The position numbers and the translations under genes are program-made. Below, in pieces: positions 53,968-62,954 of a stretch of 64,000 bases of DNA. The DNA is from Halomicrobium urmianum (GTDB lineage: Archaea > Halobacteriota > Halobacteria > Halobacteriales > Haloarculaceae), in contig NZ_CP084090.1 in the NCBI RefSeq assembly GCF_020217425.1, positions 1,612,001 through 1,676,000 of the forward strand, given 5' to 3'. The notes beneath the pieces are model-generated. The model saw nothing but the letters and a program-made list of their open reading frames with translations. It searched no databases and had not been told where the DNA came from. Numbering within the stretch: position 1 is the stretch's first letter; each line of letters opens with the position of its first letter.

Positions 53968-54085
53968 ACGGTATCGTACGTCGCGACAGTGGAAAAGGGC
54001 GCGGTCGATGGAGAGTCGTCGATCGGTCCGGACCGCCCGTGGTGGTCGGCCCCACGCTTACGGTTCCGGCGCGCCTCTGCAGGGT

Positions 54086-55468
54086 ATGGCCGCGCTCACC
54101 GACCCCGTCGAGATCGGCGGCGTCGCGGTTCCCAATCGACTCTACCGCGCGCCGGTGCTGGAGTGCGCCGGGACGGGCGAGGGCGCCGTCGACGCGCTGA
54201 TCGACGAGCTGGCGCCCACGGCCGCCTCCGGCGTTGGCCTGGTCTTCCAGGGGGCCAGCGTCGTCACGGCCGAGAGCGGCTGCGCCGCGCCGAACATGAC
54301 GCGCGTCCACGACCCCGAGTTCGTCGCCGAACTGGAGCGACTGACCAGGGCGGTCCACGACCGCGGCGGACGGATCTTCGTCCAGCTCGCTCAGGGCGGG
54401 CTCCGGAGTCTGGAGGTCTGGCACGCGGGCCACCGCGAGCGCAACCCGGGGGTCGAGCAGCTGGCCGTCTCGCGCCCGCCGTGGCAGCTGCGCCTCCTCG
54501 ATCGCGCCGGGCTGATCGACCTCTCGCCGCACGTCCTCTCCACGGGCGAGGTGTACGACCTCGCCGAGCGGTTCGGGCGGGCGGCCGGGCACGCGGTCGA
54601 CGCGGGGTACGACGGCATCCACCTCTCCGGCGCGAACATGGGCATCGTCCAGCAGTTCTGCTCGCCGCTGTACAACCGCCGGGACGACGAGTTCGGGACG
54701 GGCCCCGACGAGCCGCCGGGCAGCGGCGGTCTGCGCTTTCTCGAAGCCGTCCACGACGCCGTCCGCGAGCACACGGGGGACGTCCCGCTACTCACGAAGG
54801 TGCCCGCGGAGACGGCCGCCCCGAGTTTCGTTCGAAGGCACCTTTCGTTCGACGACGGCGTCCGGCTCGCGACGCGGGCGGCCGAGGTCGGCTACGACGC
54901 CGTCGTTCCGGTCGAGGTCTCGACGTTCTGGGACATGAGCGTGATCCGGGGGAAGTTCCCGGAGCGGGCCTGGTCGGCCGCGGAGCTGCAGTCCGGCTAC
55001 GCGGCGGCGTTCGGCGGGCCGCTGCGTGCGCGAGCCGTCCGGCTGCTCAACTGGCTCCAGGCACTGCGGTTCGACCGCGATCCGGCCTGGAACGCCGACG
55101 TCTGCCGGGCGGTCCGGCGGCGCGTCGACGTCCCGGTCCTCTGCGAGGGCGGGGTCCGCGAGCGGGCGACCTGCGAGCGGCTGCTGGGCGACGACGCCTC
55201 GCCGGCCGCGGCGGACCTCGTGGGGATGGCGCGACCGTTCTACGCCGAGCCGCGGCTGGGCACGCGCCTGCTCGCGGGCGAGGACGCCCTCTGTGCGAGC
55301 TGTAACAACTGCACGGTTCCGCAGGCGGCGGGCGAGCCCGGGCGGTGCCGGACCCCATCGGTCGTCCGCGAGCGGGCGAAGCTGGAGCGAGCGGGGGCCT
55401 ACGACCACGGGCCGTCCGGTGCCGAATCGCTGGACGGCCCCGGGGACGGAGCTGACGGGGGGCGATAG
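54086..55468 (+). CDS. Old Yellow Enzyme-family NADH:flavin oxidoreductase
   Basis: A 460-residue TIM-barrel flavoenzyme. LYRAPVLECAGTGEG at the start, IFVQLAQGGLRS (FMN contact), HLSGANMGIVQQFCSPLYNRR (substrate/FMN region) and VLCEGGV...DLVGMARPFYAEP (FMN phosphate) are visible. The C-terminal CASCNNC is reminiscent of the cluster-binding Cys of the 2,4-dienoyl-CoA reductase branch, but the domain after it is short. The ATG at 54086 is used. A separate alpha/beta hydrolase follows. Confidence 0.86.
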   Translation: MAALTDPVEIGGVAVPNRLYRAPVLECAGTGEGAVDALIDELAPTAASGVGLVFQGASVVTAESGCAAPNMTRVHDPEFVAELERLTRAVHDRGGRIFVQLAQGGLRSLEVWHAGHRERNPGVEQLAVSRPPWQLRLLDRAGLIDLSPHVLSTGEVYDLAERFGRAAGHAVDAGYDGIHLSGANMGIVQQFCSPLYNRRDDEFGTGPDEPPGSGGLRFLEAVHDAVREHTGDVPLLTKVPAETAAPSFVRRHLSFDDGVRLATRAAEVGYDAVVPVEVSTFWDMSVIRGKFPERAWSAAELQSGYAAAFGGPLRARAVRLLNWLQALRFDRDPAWNADVCRAVRRRVDVPVLCEGGVRERATCERLLGDDASPAAADLVGMARPFYAEPRLGTRLLAGEDALCASCNNCTVPQAAGEPGRCRTPSVVRERAKLERAGAYDHGPSGAESLDGPGDGADGGR

Positions 55469-55505
55469 CGAAGACTCATCCGGGCCCGGCCCCGAAACTC
55501 GTCCA

Positions 55506-56366
55506 ATGAGTGACAGCCGGTCCGAGCAAACGCTTCCGATGAACGGCGTCCGATCCGAGCGGGTCGAGCTGTCGGTCGACGGCGACGACGTCGGCGTGCG
55601 GTACCTCGCCGGCGGTGACGGGCCGCCGCTGGTCTTCTGTCACGGCATCGGCCTCGACGCGGCGTCCGTCTCCTGGCGCCACGCGCTGCCGTCGCTGGCC
55701 GACGACTACGCCGTGTACGCGCCGGACCTCCCCGGCCACGGCGAGAGCGACAAGCCCCGCCGGACGTATACGACAGATTACTACGTGGACGTACTGCGGG
55801 CATTCCTCTCGGAACTCGGCGTCGAGGGCGCGGGACTGGTCGGCACCTCGATGGGCGGCGCGGTGACGCTGGGCCACGTGCTGGACGGGGGCGACCCCGC
55901 GCGGCTGGTGCTGGTCGACAGCTACGGGCTGGGAGCGGACGCCCACTGGCGGGGCGCGATGAGCGCCGCGCTGCGGGTTCCCTTCGCGGACGACCTGATG
56001 CTGGGGACGATGGGGACGCGCGCGGCCGTGCGGACGCATCTCAGCGGGCTGGTCGACGGGACGCCGGCGGACGACCTAGTCGCGGACGTCGCCGAGACGG
56101 TGTCGTCGTCGACGATGCGGACGCTGCGGAGCTGGCAGCGCCACGAGTTCCGGCCGGACGGGTTGCGGACGAACTTCCTCGGCCGGCTGGGCGAGGTGGA
56201 CGTCCCGACGACGCTGCTCCACGGGCGGGCTGACCCGCTCTTTCCCGTCTCGTGGTCGGAGCGGGCCCGCGAGCGGCTCCCGGACAGCGAGCTAGAGGTG
56301 GTCGAGAACTGCGGCCACTGGCTGCCGCGCGAGCGGTCGGACGCGGTCGAGCGAGCGCTCCGCTAG
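55506..56366 (+). CDS. Alpha/beta hydrolase
   Basis: A 286-residue hydrolase. The oxyanion region is VFCHGIG, the nucleophile elbow GTSMGGA (Ser at about 117), the acid Asp in HGRADPLFP, and the His in NCGHWLPRE. A lid region spans about residues 145-200. MSDSRSEQ at 55506 or MNGVRSE at 55539 may be the start. It lies 37 nt after the OYE gene, so the pair may be co-transcribed. Substrate unknown; it is near the PHA cluster. Confidence 0.88.
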   Translation: MSDSRSEQTLPMNGVRSERVELSVDGDDVGVRYLAGGDGPPLVFCHGIGLDAASVSWRHALPSLADDYAVYAPDLPGHGESDKPRRTYTTDYYVDVLRAFLSELGVEGAGLVGTSMGGAVTLGHVLDGGDPARLVLVDSYGLGADAHWRGAMSAALRVPFADDLMLGTMGTRAAVRTHLSGLVDGTPADDLVADVAETVSSSTMRTLRSWQRHEFRPDGLRTNFLGRLGEVDVPTTLLHGRADPLFPVSWSERARERLPDSELEVVENCGHWLPRERSDAVERALR

Positions 56367-56391
56367 GCTCGGTCAGTCGTTCGGGGCCCGG

Positions 56392-57009
56392 TCAGTCGTC
56401 CTCGGGGAGGTCGTCGATCAGGACGACGGCCTCGCCGTCGATCACGACGTCGTCCTCGTCGACGACGCGGGTCGTCAGCCGGTACTGGTCGTCGCCCAGG
56501 TCCTCGACGATCTCGACCTCGGCGGTGACCCGGTCGCCGATGCGAACGGGGTTGTGGAACTCGAGGTCCTGAGAGAGGTAGATAGTCAGCCCCGGCAGTC
56601 GCGCGAGCGCGGCGCTGATCAGGCCGCCGACGAGCGTCCCGTGGGCGATGCGGCCTCGGAAGCGGGTCTTCTCGGCGAACTCGTCGTCGAGGTGCAGCGG
56701 GTTGGTGTCGCCGCTGGCGGCGGCGAACTGCTTGACGTCATCGTCGGAGATCCGCTTGGTGAACTCGACGCGGTCGCCGACGCCCAGCCGGTCCGGGTGG
56801 TCCTCGCTGATCTCGACTGTCCACTCCGCCAACTCCTCGTCGGGCTCGATGCGCTCCGCTGGTGCGGGTTCGGACCCGTTCGCGTCGGCGGGGTCGACAC
56901 CGAGTGCGGCGAAGGCTGCCCGGTTGGCCGCAACGACACTGTTGAACATGTGGGTAGATGTCTCCGTCCAGGCGTCCAACAGCGTGTTCCGGTTCGATTG
57001 CGAACTCAT
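56392..57009 (-). CDS. phaJ: MaoC-like (R)-enoyl-CoA hydratase, PHA-linked
   Basis: A 205-residue protein. The hot-dog fold hydratase motif lies in AASGDTNPLHLDDEFA...RIAHGTLVGGLISAAL (about residues 100-145), with catalytic Asp and His. An N-terminal extension (1-60) resembles a phasin-like helix (TETSTHMFNSVVAANRAAF). It would feed (R)-3-hydroxyacyl-CoA to PHA synthase. It is divergent from phaRPEC across a 230-bp promoter region. Confidence 0.85.
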   Translation of the reverse strand: MSSQSNRNTLLDAWTETSTHMFNSVVAANRAAFAALGVDPADANGSEPAPAERIEPDEELAEWTVEISEDHPDRLGVGDRVEFTKRISDDDVKQFAAASGDTNPLHLDDEFAEKTRFRGRIAHGTLVGGLISAALARLPGLTIYLSQDLEFHNPVRIGDRVTAEVEIVEDLGDDQYRLTTRVVDEDDVVIDGEAVVLIDDLPEDD

Positions 57010-57166
57010 CGACGCTTGTGTTAGGGGCTTCCCCTATTAAAAAATGGTGGTGGAAGGGGAGGACCGGGAACTCGATTGTCACGTTCGCTATCTGCCGAAT
57101 TTCCGGGTTTCGACGAAATCGAATAATTTCCCTCGAAGGACTGAAACGCGAAATTCGTGGTAACAG

Positions 57167-57196
57167 ATGGTATCTAATGGTAGCAGATGGTATTCA
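57167..57196. repeat. Three 10-bp direct repeats upstream of phaR
   Basis: ATGGTATCTA, ATGGTAGCAG and ATGGTATTCA run head to tail, with a weaker GGTAACAG before them. The 16-mer at 57167-57182 is identical to 8292-8307. It sits about 45-75 nt before the phaR ATG, next to a TATA-like cttatgtatc, so it is well placed as an operator, possibly for PhaR itself. Confidence 0.8.
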
Positions 57197-57239
57197 GCGC
57201 AACTCTTATGTATCCGAGGGGTCTACGAGGAAGTACCCG

Positions 57240-57542
57240 ATGACCGAGGAGAACGACGGCTCGACGTGGCCTCCGGCGATGTTCCGGGGCATGCAGGAAG
57301 CGAGCGAGCAAGCGATCGAACAGCAGCAGGAGATGATGAAGCAGCTGTTCGCCGGCGGCTCGATGCCCGGGCTGGACATGAACCAGCTGGGCGCGATGAG
57401 TCAGATGGCGACGTTCAAGACGCGAGTGCAGAGCGGCGGTCGGGTGTCGATCCCGGACGCCGAGCGGGAGGCCCTCGACATCGAAGAGGGCGACATCGTC
57501 CAGACCGTCGTCCTCCCGGTCAAGCGGAACCGAGACGAGTGA
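57240..57542 (+). CDS. phaR: AbrB-type PHA regulator PhaR
   Basis: A 100-residue protein. A flexible Gln/Met-rich N-terminal half (EASEQAIEQQQEMMKQLF) is followed by an AbrB/SpoVT swapped-hairpin domain, GGRVSIPDAEREALDIEEGD (about 66-85) and VVLPVK. In Haloferax this protein represses the pha genes and associates with granules. It precedes phaP by 5 nt. The ATG at 57240 is set by the MTEENDGSTW start and the promoter position. Confidence 0.9.
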   Translation: MTEENDGSTWPPAMFRGMQEASEQAIEQQQEMMKQLFAGGSMPGLDMNQLGAMSQMATFKTRVQSGGRVSIPDAEREALDIEEGDIVQTVVLPVKRNRDE

Positions 57543-57547
57543 TACCC

Positions 57548-58099
57548 ATGTCATCCTACACTAACCCCGTCAGTACGGCGTTCGAGCTCCAGCGCGCATC
57601 GATCGAACAGTCCAGCAACGCCCTCCAGCAGGGCGTCCAGTTCCAGCAGACCGTCGGCGAGGCGTTCGTCGACAGCCTCGAGAGCCAGGAGTCCGTCCAG
57701 CGCCGCGGCGTCGAACTCCAGCAGACGGCCGTCCACAGCTATCTGGACGCCGTCGAGTCGACCGTCCCCGGCGTCGCGCCGACCGTCGAGGAGGTCCGCG
57801 CGGCCGTCGACGAGCAGTTCGAGTTCCTGCTCGAGAACCACGCCGAGGCCTTCGAGAACGTCGAGGCCGAGCTGGTCGAGGGCGTCGAGGCCTACGACGA
57901 GCTGACCGAGGACTACGCCGCGGCCGTCGAGGAGCAGCTCGAACTGCTCGTCGAGGCCCACGAGGAGCTGGAGGCCCAGTCCGTCGAGGCCGCCGAGCAG
58001 TGGGGCGACCAGCTCGAGGAGCTCCAGGACCAGGTCGCCGACCTGCAGGAGCAGGTCCGCGACGTCCAGGAGCAGGCCGCCGACGCCGTCGAGGCGTAA
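57548..58099 (+). CDS. phaP: Phasin PhaP
   Basis: A 183-residue Ala/Glu/Gln-rich helical protein. It has amphipathic repeats such as FELQRASIEQSSNALQQGVQ, and a C-terminal coiled coil LEELQDQVADLQEQVRDVQE. It coats PHA granules. Co-translated with phaR (5-nt gap). It is followed by a 41-nt spacer with T-rich cttttcctttttcg, which may terminate phaRP and/or start phaEC. Confidence 0.92.
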   Translation: MSSYTNPVSTAFELQRASIEQSSNALQQGVQFQQTVGEAFVDSLESQESVQRRGVELQQTAVHSYLDAVESTVPGVAPTVEEVRAAVDEQFEFLLENHAEAFENVEAELVEGVEAYDELTEDYAAAVEEQLELLVEAHEELEAQSVEAAEQWGDQLEELQDQVADLQEQVRDVQEQAADAVEA

Positions 58100-58140
58100 C
58101 CCCCGGGAACCTTTTCCTTTTTCGCACGTGAGAGTACACT

Positions 58141-58686
58141 ATGAGTGATACAACGCAGGTCCAGAACGAGTGGATCGAGATGGTCGAGCAGATGAACGAG
58201 GCGGTTTCGGACTCCGTCGAGCAGAACATGAAGGCCCAGGCGGCCTTCGTCGAGTCGTGGGCGGACGCCGTCGAGGACTCCATCCCCGAGGACGAGGAGC
58301 TGACCGAGGGAATCCAGGGGTATAACCGCGCATACGAGGAGTGGATGGACGCCGCCGAGCAGGTCCTCGAGCGCTCGACCGACGCCGCTCAGGGCGAGGA
58401 GGTCGACCCCACCGAGTTCCGCGACATCTGGCTCCAGTCCGCCAACGAGGCGTTCAAGCACGTGATGGGCACCTCCGCGTTCGCCGCGGCCAACGGCCAG
58501 CTCGTCGAGGCGATGATGGAGATGCGCCAGGAGGCCGACGACATCAGCCAGGAGACGGTCGCCCAGCTGGGCTTCCCCACCCGCGACGACGTCGTCGAGG
58601 TCGGCGAGCGCCTCGTCGAACTGGAGCGTCGCCAGCACGAAATCGAAGGGAAGCTCGACCGCATCCTCGACGAGCTCGAGGACTGA
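58141..58686 (+). CDS. phaE: PHA synthase subunit PhaE
   Basis: A 181-residue archaeal-type PhaE, smaller than bacterial PhaE. It is helical and acidic, with the conserved [20 protein letters not shown] and a C-terminal leucine-rich coiled coil ([20 protein letters not shown]). It activates PhaC by forming the class III complex. It ends 2 nt before phaC. Confidence 0.93.
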   Translation: MSDTTQVQNEWIEMVEQMNEAVSDSVEQNMKAQAAFVESWADAVEDSIPEDEELTEGIQGYNRAYEEWMDAAEQVLERSTDAAQGEEVDPTEFRDIWLQSANEAFKHVMGTSAFAAANGQLVEAMMEMRQEADDISQETVAQLGFPTRDDVVEVGERLVELERRQHEIEGKLDRILDELED

Positions 58687-58688
58687 CC

Positions 58689-60242
58689 ATGGCGTCCGAT
58701 CCCGTCAACCCGATCACGGCCGCGCTGGACCTCCAGCGCAAGACCCTCGAGTCGATGACCGAGGGCGTCGAGGCCGCCGCCGCCGCCCCCGAGCGGTTCG
58801 CACGCATGCAGGAGGTCGACGTCGGCCAGACGCCCAGCGAGGTCGTCTACGAGGAGAACAAGCTGGAGCTGCTGCACTACGACGCCGAGGCCGCCGGCAT
58901 CGACGTGCCCGAGGAGGAACGGGAGGAGGTCCCGATCCTCATCGTGTACGCGCTGATCAACAAGCCGTACATCCTCGACCTCCAGCCCGACCGCTCCGTG
59001 GTCCGGCGGCTGCTGGAGGCCGGCCACGACGTGTACCTCATCGACTGGAACGAGCCCTCGCGGCTCGACCAGCACCTCGGGCTCGACGACTACGTCAACC
59101 GCTACATCGAGAACTGCGTCGACGAGATCCGCGAGCGCTCCGGACGGGACGCCATCAACCTGCTGGGCTACTGCATGGGCGGCACCATGTCGGTCATGTA
59201 CGCGGCTCTCCACCCCGAGAAGGTCAACGCCCTCGGCCTGATGGCCGCCGGGCTGTGCTTCGACCAGACCGGCGGCGTCCTGGAGGACTGGGGCTCCAGC
59301 GAGTACTACGAGCCCGAGGACGTCACCGAGACGTTCGGCAACGTCCCCGCGGAGATGCTCGACGTCGGGTTCGCGCTGATGGATCCGATCGACAACTACG
59401 TCTCCAAGTACGTCCGCCTCGCCGAGAACCTGGAGAACGAGGACTTCGTCGAGAACTTCGGCCGCATGGAGCAGTGGCTCTCTGAGGGCGTCGACGTCGC
59501 CGGCGCCGCCTACGAGGAGTTCCTGCACAAGATCTACCAGGAGAACGAGCTCTACCGGAACGTCCTCCAGATCGGCGGCGAGCGCGTCGACCTCGACGAC
59601 GTCGACATGCCGATCCTCCAGCTGATGGGCGAGTACGACCACCTCGTCCCGCCGGCGGCCAGCAAGCCGTTCAACGACGTCGTCGGCAGCGACGACGTCA
59701 CCACCAGGGAGTTCTCCACGGGCCACATCGGTCTCTCGGTGTCCTCCTCGACCCACGAGAGCCTCTGGCCCGAGGTCGGCGAGTGGTACTCCGAGCGCAA
59801 CCGCCGCGCTCTCGAGGACGACGCGGGCGACGAGACCGACGCCGCCGAGGTCGGTGTGGAGCCCACCGACGGCGGCACTGCCGACGCCGGGTCCGCGGTC
59901 GACGCCGACGACGGGAACTCGGGTGCCGGCGACCCGGACGCCGACGAGTCGATCGACCCGGACGCCGTCTCCATCGACGTCGAGGACCCCGAGCAGGCGG
60001 CCGCCGAGGCCGTCAACCGGGCCGTCGACGACGCGGCCAGCGCCGAGGACGACGTCGCCGTCGAGGTGGAGGCGGACGTCGAGACGGTCCAGGGCATCGG
60101 CCCGACCTACGCCGAGCGCCTCCGCGAGGCCGGCGTCGAGACCGTCGCCGACCTCGCCGACCGCCCGGCGAGCGACCTCGCCGAGATCGCGGGCACCAGC
60201 GAGGCCCGCGCCGAGGACTGGCTCGATCAGGTCCGGGACTGA
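58689..60242 (+). CDS. phaC: Class III PHA synthase PhaC with HhH tail
   Basis: A 517-residue synthase. The lipase-like box GYCMGG places the catalytic Cys at 162; Asp 317 (GEYDHLVPP) and His 346 (TGHIGLSV) complete the triad. The catalytic domain ends at about residue 375. An acidic, disordered stretch (about 380-455) follows. The last 60 residues ([16 protein letters not shown], then [19 protein letters not shown]) form a helix-hairpin-helix DNA-binding-type domain. It makes polyhydroxyalkanoate on the granule with PhaE. Confidence 0.95.
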   Translation: MASDPVNPITAALDLQRKTLESMTEGVEAAAAAPERFARMQEVDVGQTPSEVVYEENKLELLHYDAEAAGIDVPEEEREEVPILIVYALINKPYILDLQPDRSVVRRLLEAGHDVYLIDWNEPSRLDQHLGLDDYVNRYIENCVDEIRERSGRDAINLLGYCMGGTMSVMYAALHPEKVNALGLMAAGLCFDQTGGVLEDWGSSEYYEPEDVTETFGNVPAEMLDVGFALMDPIDNYVSKYVRLAENLENEDFVENFGRMEQWLSEGVDVAGAAYEEFLHKIYQENELYRNVLQIGGERVDLDDVDMPILQLMGEYDHLVPPAASKPFNDVVGSDDVTTREFSTGHIGLSVSSSTHESLWPEVGEWYSERNRRALEDDAGDETDAAEVGVEPTDGGTADAGSAVDADDGNSGAGDPDADESIDPDAVSIDVEDPEQAAAEAVNRAVDDAASAEDDVAVEVEADVETVQGIGPTYAERLREAGVETVADLADRPASDLAEIAGTSEARAEDWLDQVRD

Positions 60243-60359
60243 TCGACGGGCATCACCGGTTCCGATTTTCTGCACACGTGGGACGCGATAGCGGTGCGTC
60301 CGCGATTGACGGGGCACGCGGACGGCCGCCTTTAGGACCCCGCGCGCTCAGGCCCGGAC

Positions 60360-60818
60360 ATGCGCGTGTCAGTCATCGGCGGGAGTAGCGTCACCGACGA
60401 GCAGTACGCGGACGCCCGGGAAGTGGGGCGCTTGCTGGGCGAGCGCGGCCACGAGGTGGTCTGCGGCGGCCGGACGGGCGTGATGACGGCGGTCTGCGAG
60501 GGCGCGAAGGCGGCCGGCGGCCACACCATCGGCATCCTCCCGGACGAGAGCCGCGCGACGGCCAACGAACACGTCGACACGCCGATCGTGACGGGACTGG
60601 GCAACGCCCGGAACGTCCTCGTCGTCATGAACGGCGACGCCGTCGTCGCGGTGGACGGCGGCACGGGTACCCTCTCCGAACTGGGCCACGCGCTGGACAT
60701 GGGCCGGCCCGTCGCCGGCCTGGACACGCACCGAATCGAGGGCGTCCCCGGCGTCGAGCACGTCGAGACGCCCGCGGAGGCGGTCGAGTACGTCGAGAAG
60801 GCGGCGTCAGTCAACTAG
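60360..60818 (+). CDS. TIGR00725 / LOG-like Rossmann protein
   Basis: A 152-residue protein of the TIGR00725 group related to lysine-decarboxylase-like (LOG) proteins. VSVIGGS at the start, VVCGGRTGVMTAVCEGA and the nucleotide motif VDGGTGTLSELGHAL are diagnostic. LOG relatives are phosphoribohydrolases; the activity of this branch is unproven. It stands alone after phaC. Confidence 0.88.
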   Translation: MRVSVIGGSSVTDEQYADAREVGRLLGERGHEVVCGGRTGVMTAVCEGAKAAGGHTIGILPDESRATANEHVDTPIVTGLGNARNVLVVMNGDAVVAVDGGTGTLSELGHALDMGRPVAGLDTHRIEGVPGVEHVETPAEAVEYVEKAASVN

Positions 60819-60856
60819 ACCCCCTACGTCAACAGTAGATCGCGGCCCGGCCGCCG

Positions 60857-62416
60857 TCACCCCAACCAGTCCACGAAGCTCCCGTCGATCAACGTCTCGG
60901 ACTGTCGCTGGACGTACCGGGACTGCATGCCCCAGATGGCCTCGGCGAGCGGGACGCCCTCGTCGACCTGGTCGCGGACGACGTTGTGCTTCCAGCGGGC
61001 GGGCGTCAGCCGGCGGTCGACGCGCTCGCGCAGCGGGCGGACGTAGTCGCGGGCGCGCTCCGTGGTGAGGCCGTGGGTCTCCAGGCCCTCGCGGGCGAGC
61101 TCGAAGAGTTCGCCGTAGATCTCGTCGGTCGCGCTCGTGTGGGTCCCGTCGACGGTGATCCACTCGAGGTCGGCCCGCAGGCCGTCTTCCGTGGCCGCGT
61201 AGAAGTTCTCCTTCGCCGTCTCCCACTCCAGCGAGCGGACGGGGTGCTCGACGGTGGGCATGGCCTCCAGCAGGCCGGCGAAGACGGCCTGGAAGGCGAC
61301 GGCGTCGCCGACGGTGGGCTGGCCGGGCAGCGGGCGGAACTCGATGCGAGCGTTGGCGGCCGAGCGGGAGGCGCCGTCGAAGACGGGCCGGATCCACCGC
61401 CAGTAGGAGCCGTGCTTGTGGCGGTAGTGGGCGAAGTCGTCGTCGAAGCGGGTACCCGTCGGCACTTCCATCGGGACGATGGTGTGGTCGGCGACGACGT
61501 CGTCGATGGCCGCCTCGGCGGTCTCGAAGTCAGGCGGGAAGCGCACCTTCACGGCCGGGTCGTCGTCCGGCGCGACCTCGTTCGTCACGTCGCGGGCGTC
61601 CCGATCCGCGGGGTTCAGCACCGACTCGAAGACGCCGACGCGGTGCTCCATGTGGGCGTCGTCGACGATCTCGCGGTCGGGCGCGTCGTCGTAGAGGTCC
61701 GGCGGGAAGAAGGGGGAGTTGACCCCGAGCGCCAGCAGCGGTCCGGCGATCCGCAGCGCGTAGCGGAAGTACTCGGGCAGGTCCGGCGCGTGGGGGATCT
61801 GGTAGTGGGGCTGGATCGACGTGATGAGGCTCTCGGGCATCACCGTCTCGGCCTGCAGCGAGACGTGTGGGGCGTCCAGTCGGTTGCCCGCCGGGTAGTC
61901 CGTGTTGGCCATCGCGTGGTAGCGGACCGAGTCGGACATGTTGGTCGCGATGCGGACGCCGTCCTGCTCGACGCTGTCACAGAGGTACTCGCCGGCCGTC
62001 TCGCCGTTGGGCGGCACCGTCCACATGCCGTCCGAGACCAGCCGGATGTCCTCCCGCTGGATGGTCCGCTCGTTGGCCGGCGAGAGGTTGGCCTGTAGCT
62101 CCGAGAGCTGCGCCTGCAGCCCGTAGGCGTTCAGCGGTTGCGGGCTGGTCTGCATCTCCGCGTTGTGCAGGCCCAGTTCCTTCTCGAAGCCGATCAGGTC
62201 CAGCAGGCGCCGGGGCACCCGGCGCAGGGCGTCGGTCCTGTCGTCGACGGCGTACAGCTCGAACTCGAGACCGACGATGGCCTGCGTGTTGTCGAAGGTT
62301 CCCTCGCGGACCTCCTCCTTGAGTCGCTCGGCCTCCTCGGCGGCCTGCGACTGGAACTCCTCACGGTCGACGGTCAGCGCGTCAGCGACGCGACTGGCCA
62401 GTTCCGACGCCGACAT
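60857..62416 (-). CDS. GCS2-family glutamate-cysteine ligase-like protein
   Basis: A 519-residue ATP-dependent carboxylate-amine ligase-like protein. VGLEFELYAVDD, GLHNAEMQTSPQPL and the late RIEFRPLPGQPTVGDAVAFQ fit the GCS2 family. Haloarchaea use gamma-glutamylcysteine as thiol buffer, so a role there is possible, but another amide substrate is equally open. The ATG at 62416 (MSASELASRVADAL) is preferred over TTG 62443. Confidence 0.82.
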   Translation of the reverse strand: MSASELASRVADALTVDREEFQSQAAEEAERLKEEVREGTFDNTQAIVGLEFELYAVDDRTDALRRVPRRLLDLIGFEKELGLHNAEMQTSPQPLNAYGLQAQLSELQANLSPANERTIQREDIRLVSDGMWTVPPNGETAGEYLCDSVEQDGVRIATNMSDSVRYHAMANTDYPAGNRLDAPHVSLQAETVMPESLITSIQPHYQIPHAPDLPEYFRYALRIAGPLLALGVNSPFFPPDLYDDAPDREIVDDAHMEHRVGVFESVLNPADRDARDVTNEVAPDDDPAVKVRFPPDFETAEAAIDDVVADHTIVPMEVPTGTRFDDDFAHYRHKHGSYWRWIRPVFDGASRSAANARIEFRPLPGQPTVGDAVAFQAVFAGLLEAMPTVEHPVRSLEWETAKENFYAATEDGLRADLEWITVDGTHTSATDEIYGELFELAREGLETHGLTTERARDYVRPLRERVDRRLTPARWKHNVVRDQVDEGVPLAEAIWGMQSRYVQRQSETLIDGSFVDWLG

Positions 62417-62453
62417 GGTCGCGGATTCGCCGTCCGCACTCAAAAGCGTGGGG

Positions 62454-62828
62454 TCAGCGGCCCGGCACGGGAACGACTATCACCGGCCGATCCAGGTCGG
62501 AAAGCAGCGCCCGCGCGGTCGATCCGACGCCCTCGCTCTCCTCCGTCCCGCGGTTGGCACCGATCACCACCGCGTCCGGATCGCGCTCCTCGACGGCCGC
62601 CAGCAGTTCTTCGGTTGGGTCGCCGTCGCGCACGTCGATCTCGGGCGCCGCGGCGGCGAGCCGCGAGCGGGCGACGTTGGCGGCGTCGTCTGCATCCCTG
62701 TTCGGCACGTCGGCCTCGCGAACGCCGACGACCGCCACGCCGTCGTCCGGATCGAGCCGCCCCTGGAGGTAGTCGGCGGCCGCGGCGGTGACGTGGACCG
62801 ACGAGGTAGCGACGAGGTAGTGCGTCAC
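62454..62828 (-). CDS. Universal stress protein family
   Basis: A 124-residue UspA-like protein. It starts at GTG 62828 (THYLVATSSVHVTAAAADYL) and ends LLSDLDRPVIVVPVPG. The ATP-loop region VVIGANRGTEESEGVGSTAR lacks the exact GxxGxS spacing of ATP-binding Usp (it reads GANRGT), so nucleotide binding is uncertain. A longer frame to ATG 62924 is possible but the extra part is not Usp-like. Confidence 0.78.
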   Translation of the reverse strand: MTHYLVATSSVHVTAAAADYLQGRLDPDDGVAVVGVREADVPNRDADDAANVARSRLAAAAPEIDVRDGDPTEELLAAVEERDPDAVVIGANRGTEESEGVGSTARALLSDLDRPVIVVPVPGR

Positions 62829-62954
62829 GGGCGCGAGTCCGGACCGTACCGGAAAACCCGTTTCGAGCGCGGCGAATGCTGCGGGATCTCTGGCTGGCGC
62901 TCCGGAGGGCGCCGACCGACTCATTTATGTCCGGTGACCGCCGCAACCCGTAGC

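Noticed and set aside
54086-56366. OYE and hydrolase as part of the PHA pathway
   Set aside because: They lie next to the cluster but are on the far side of the oppositely oriented maoC gene, and no motif ties them to hydroxyacyl substrates; adjacency alone is not enough.
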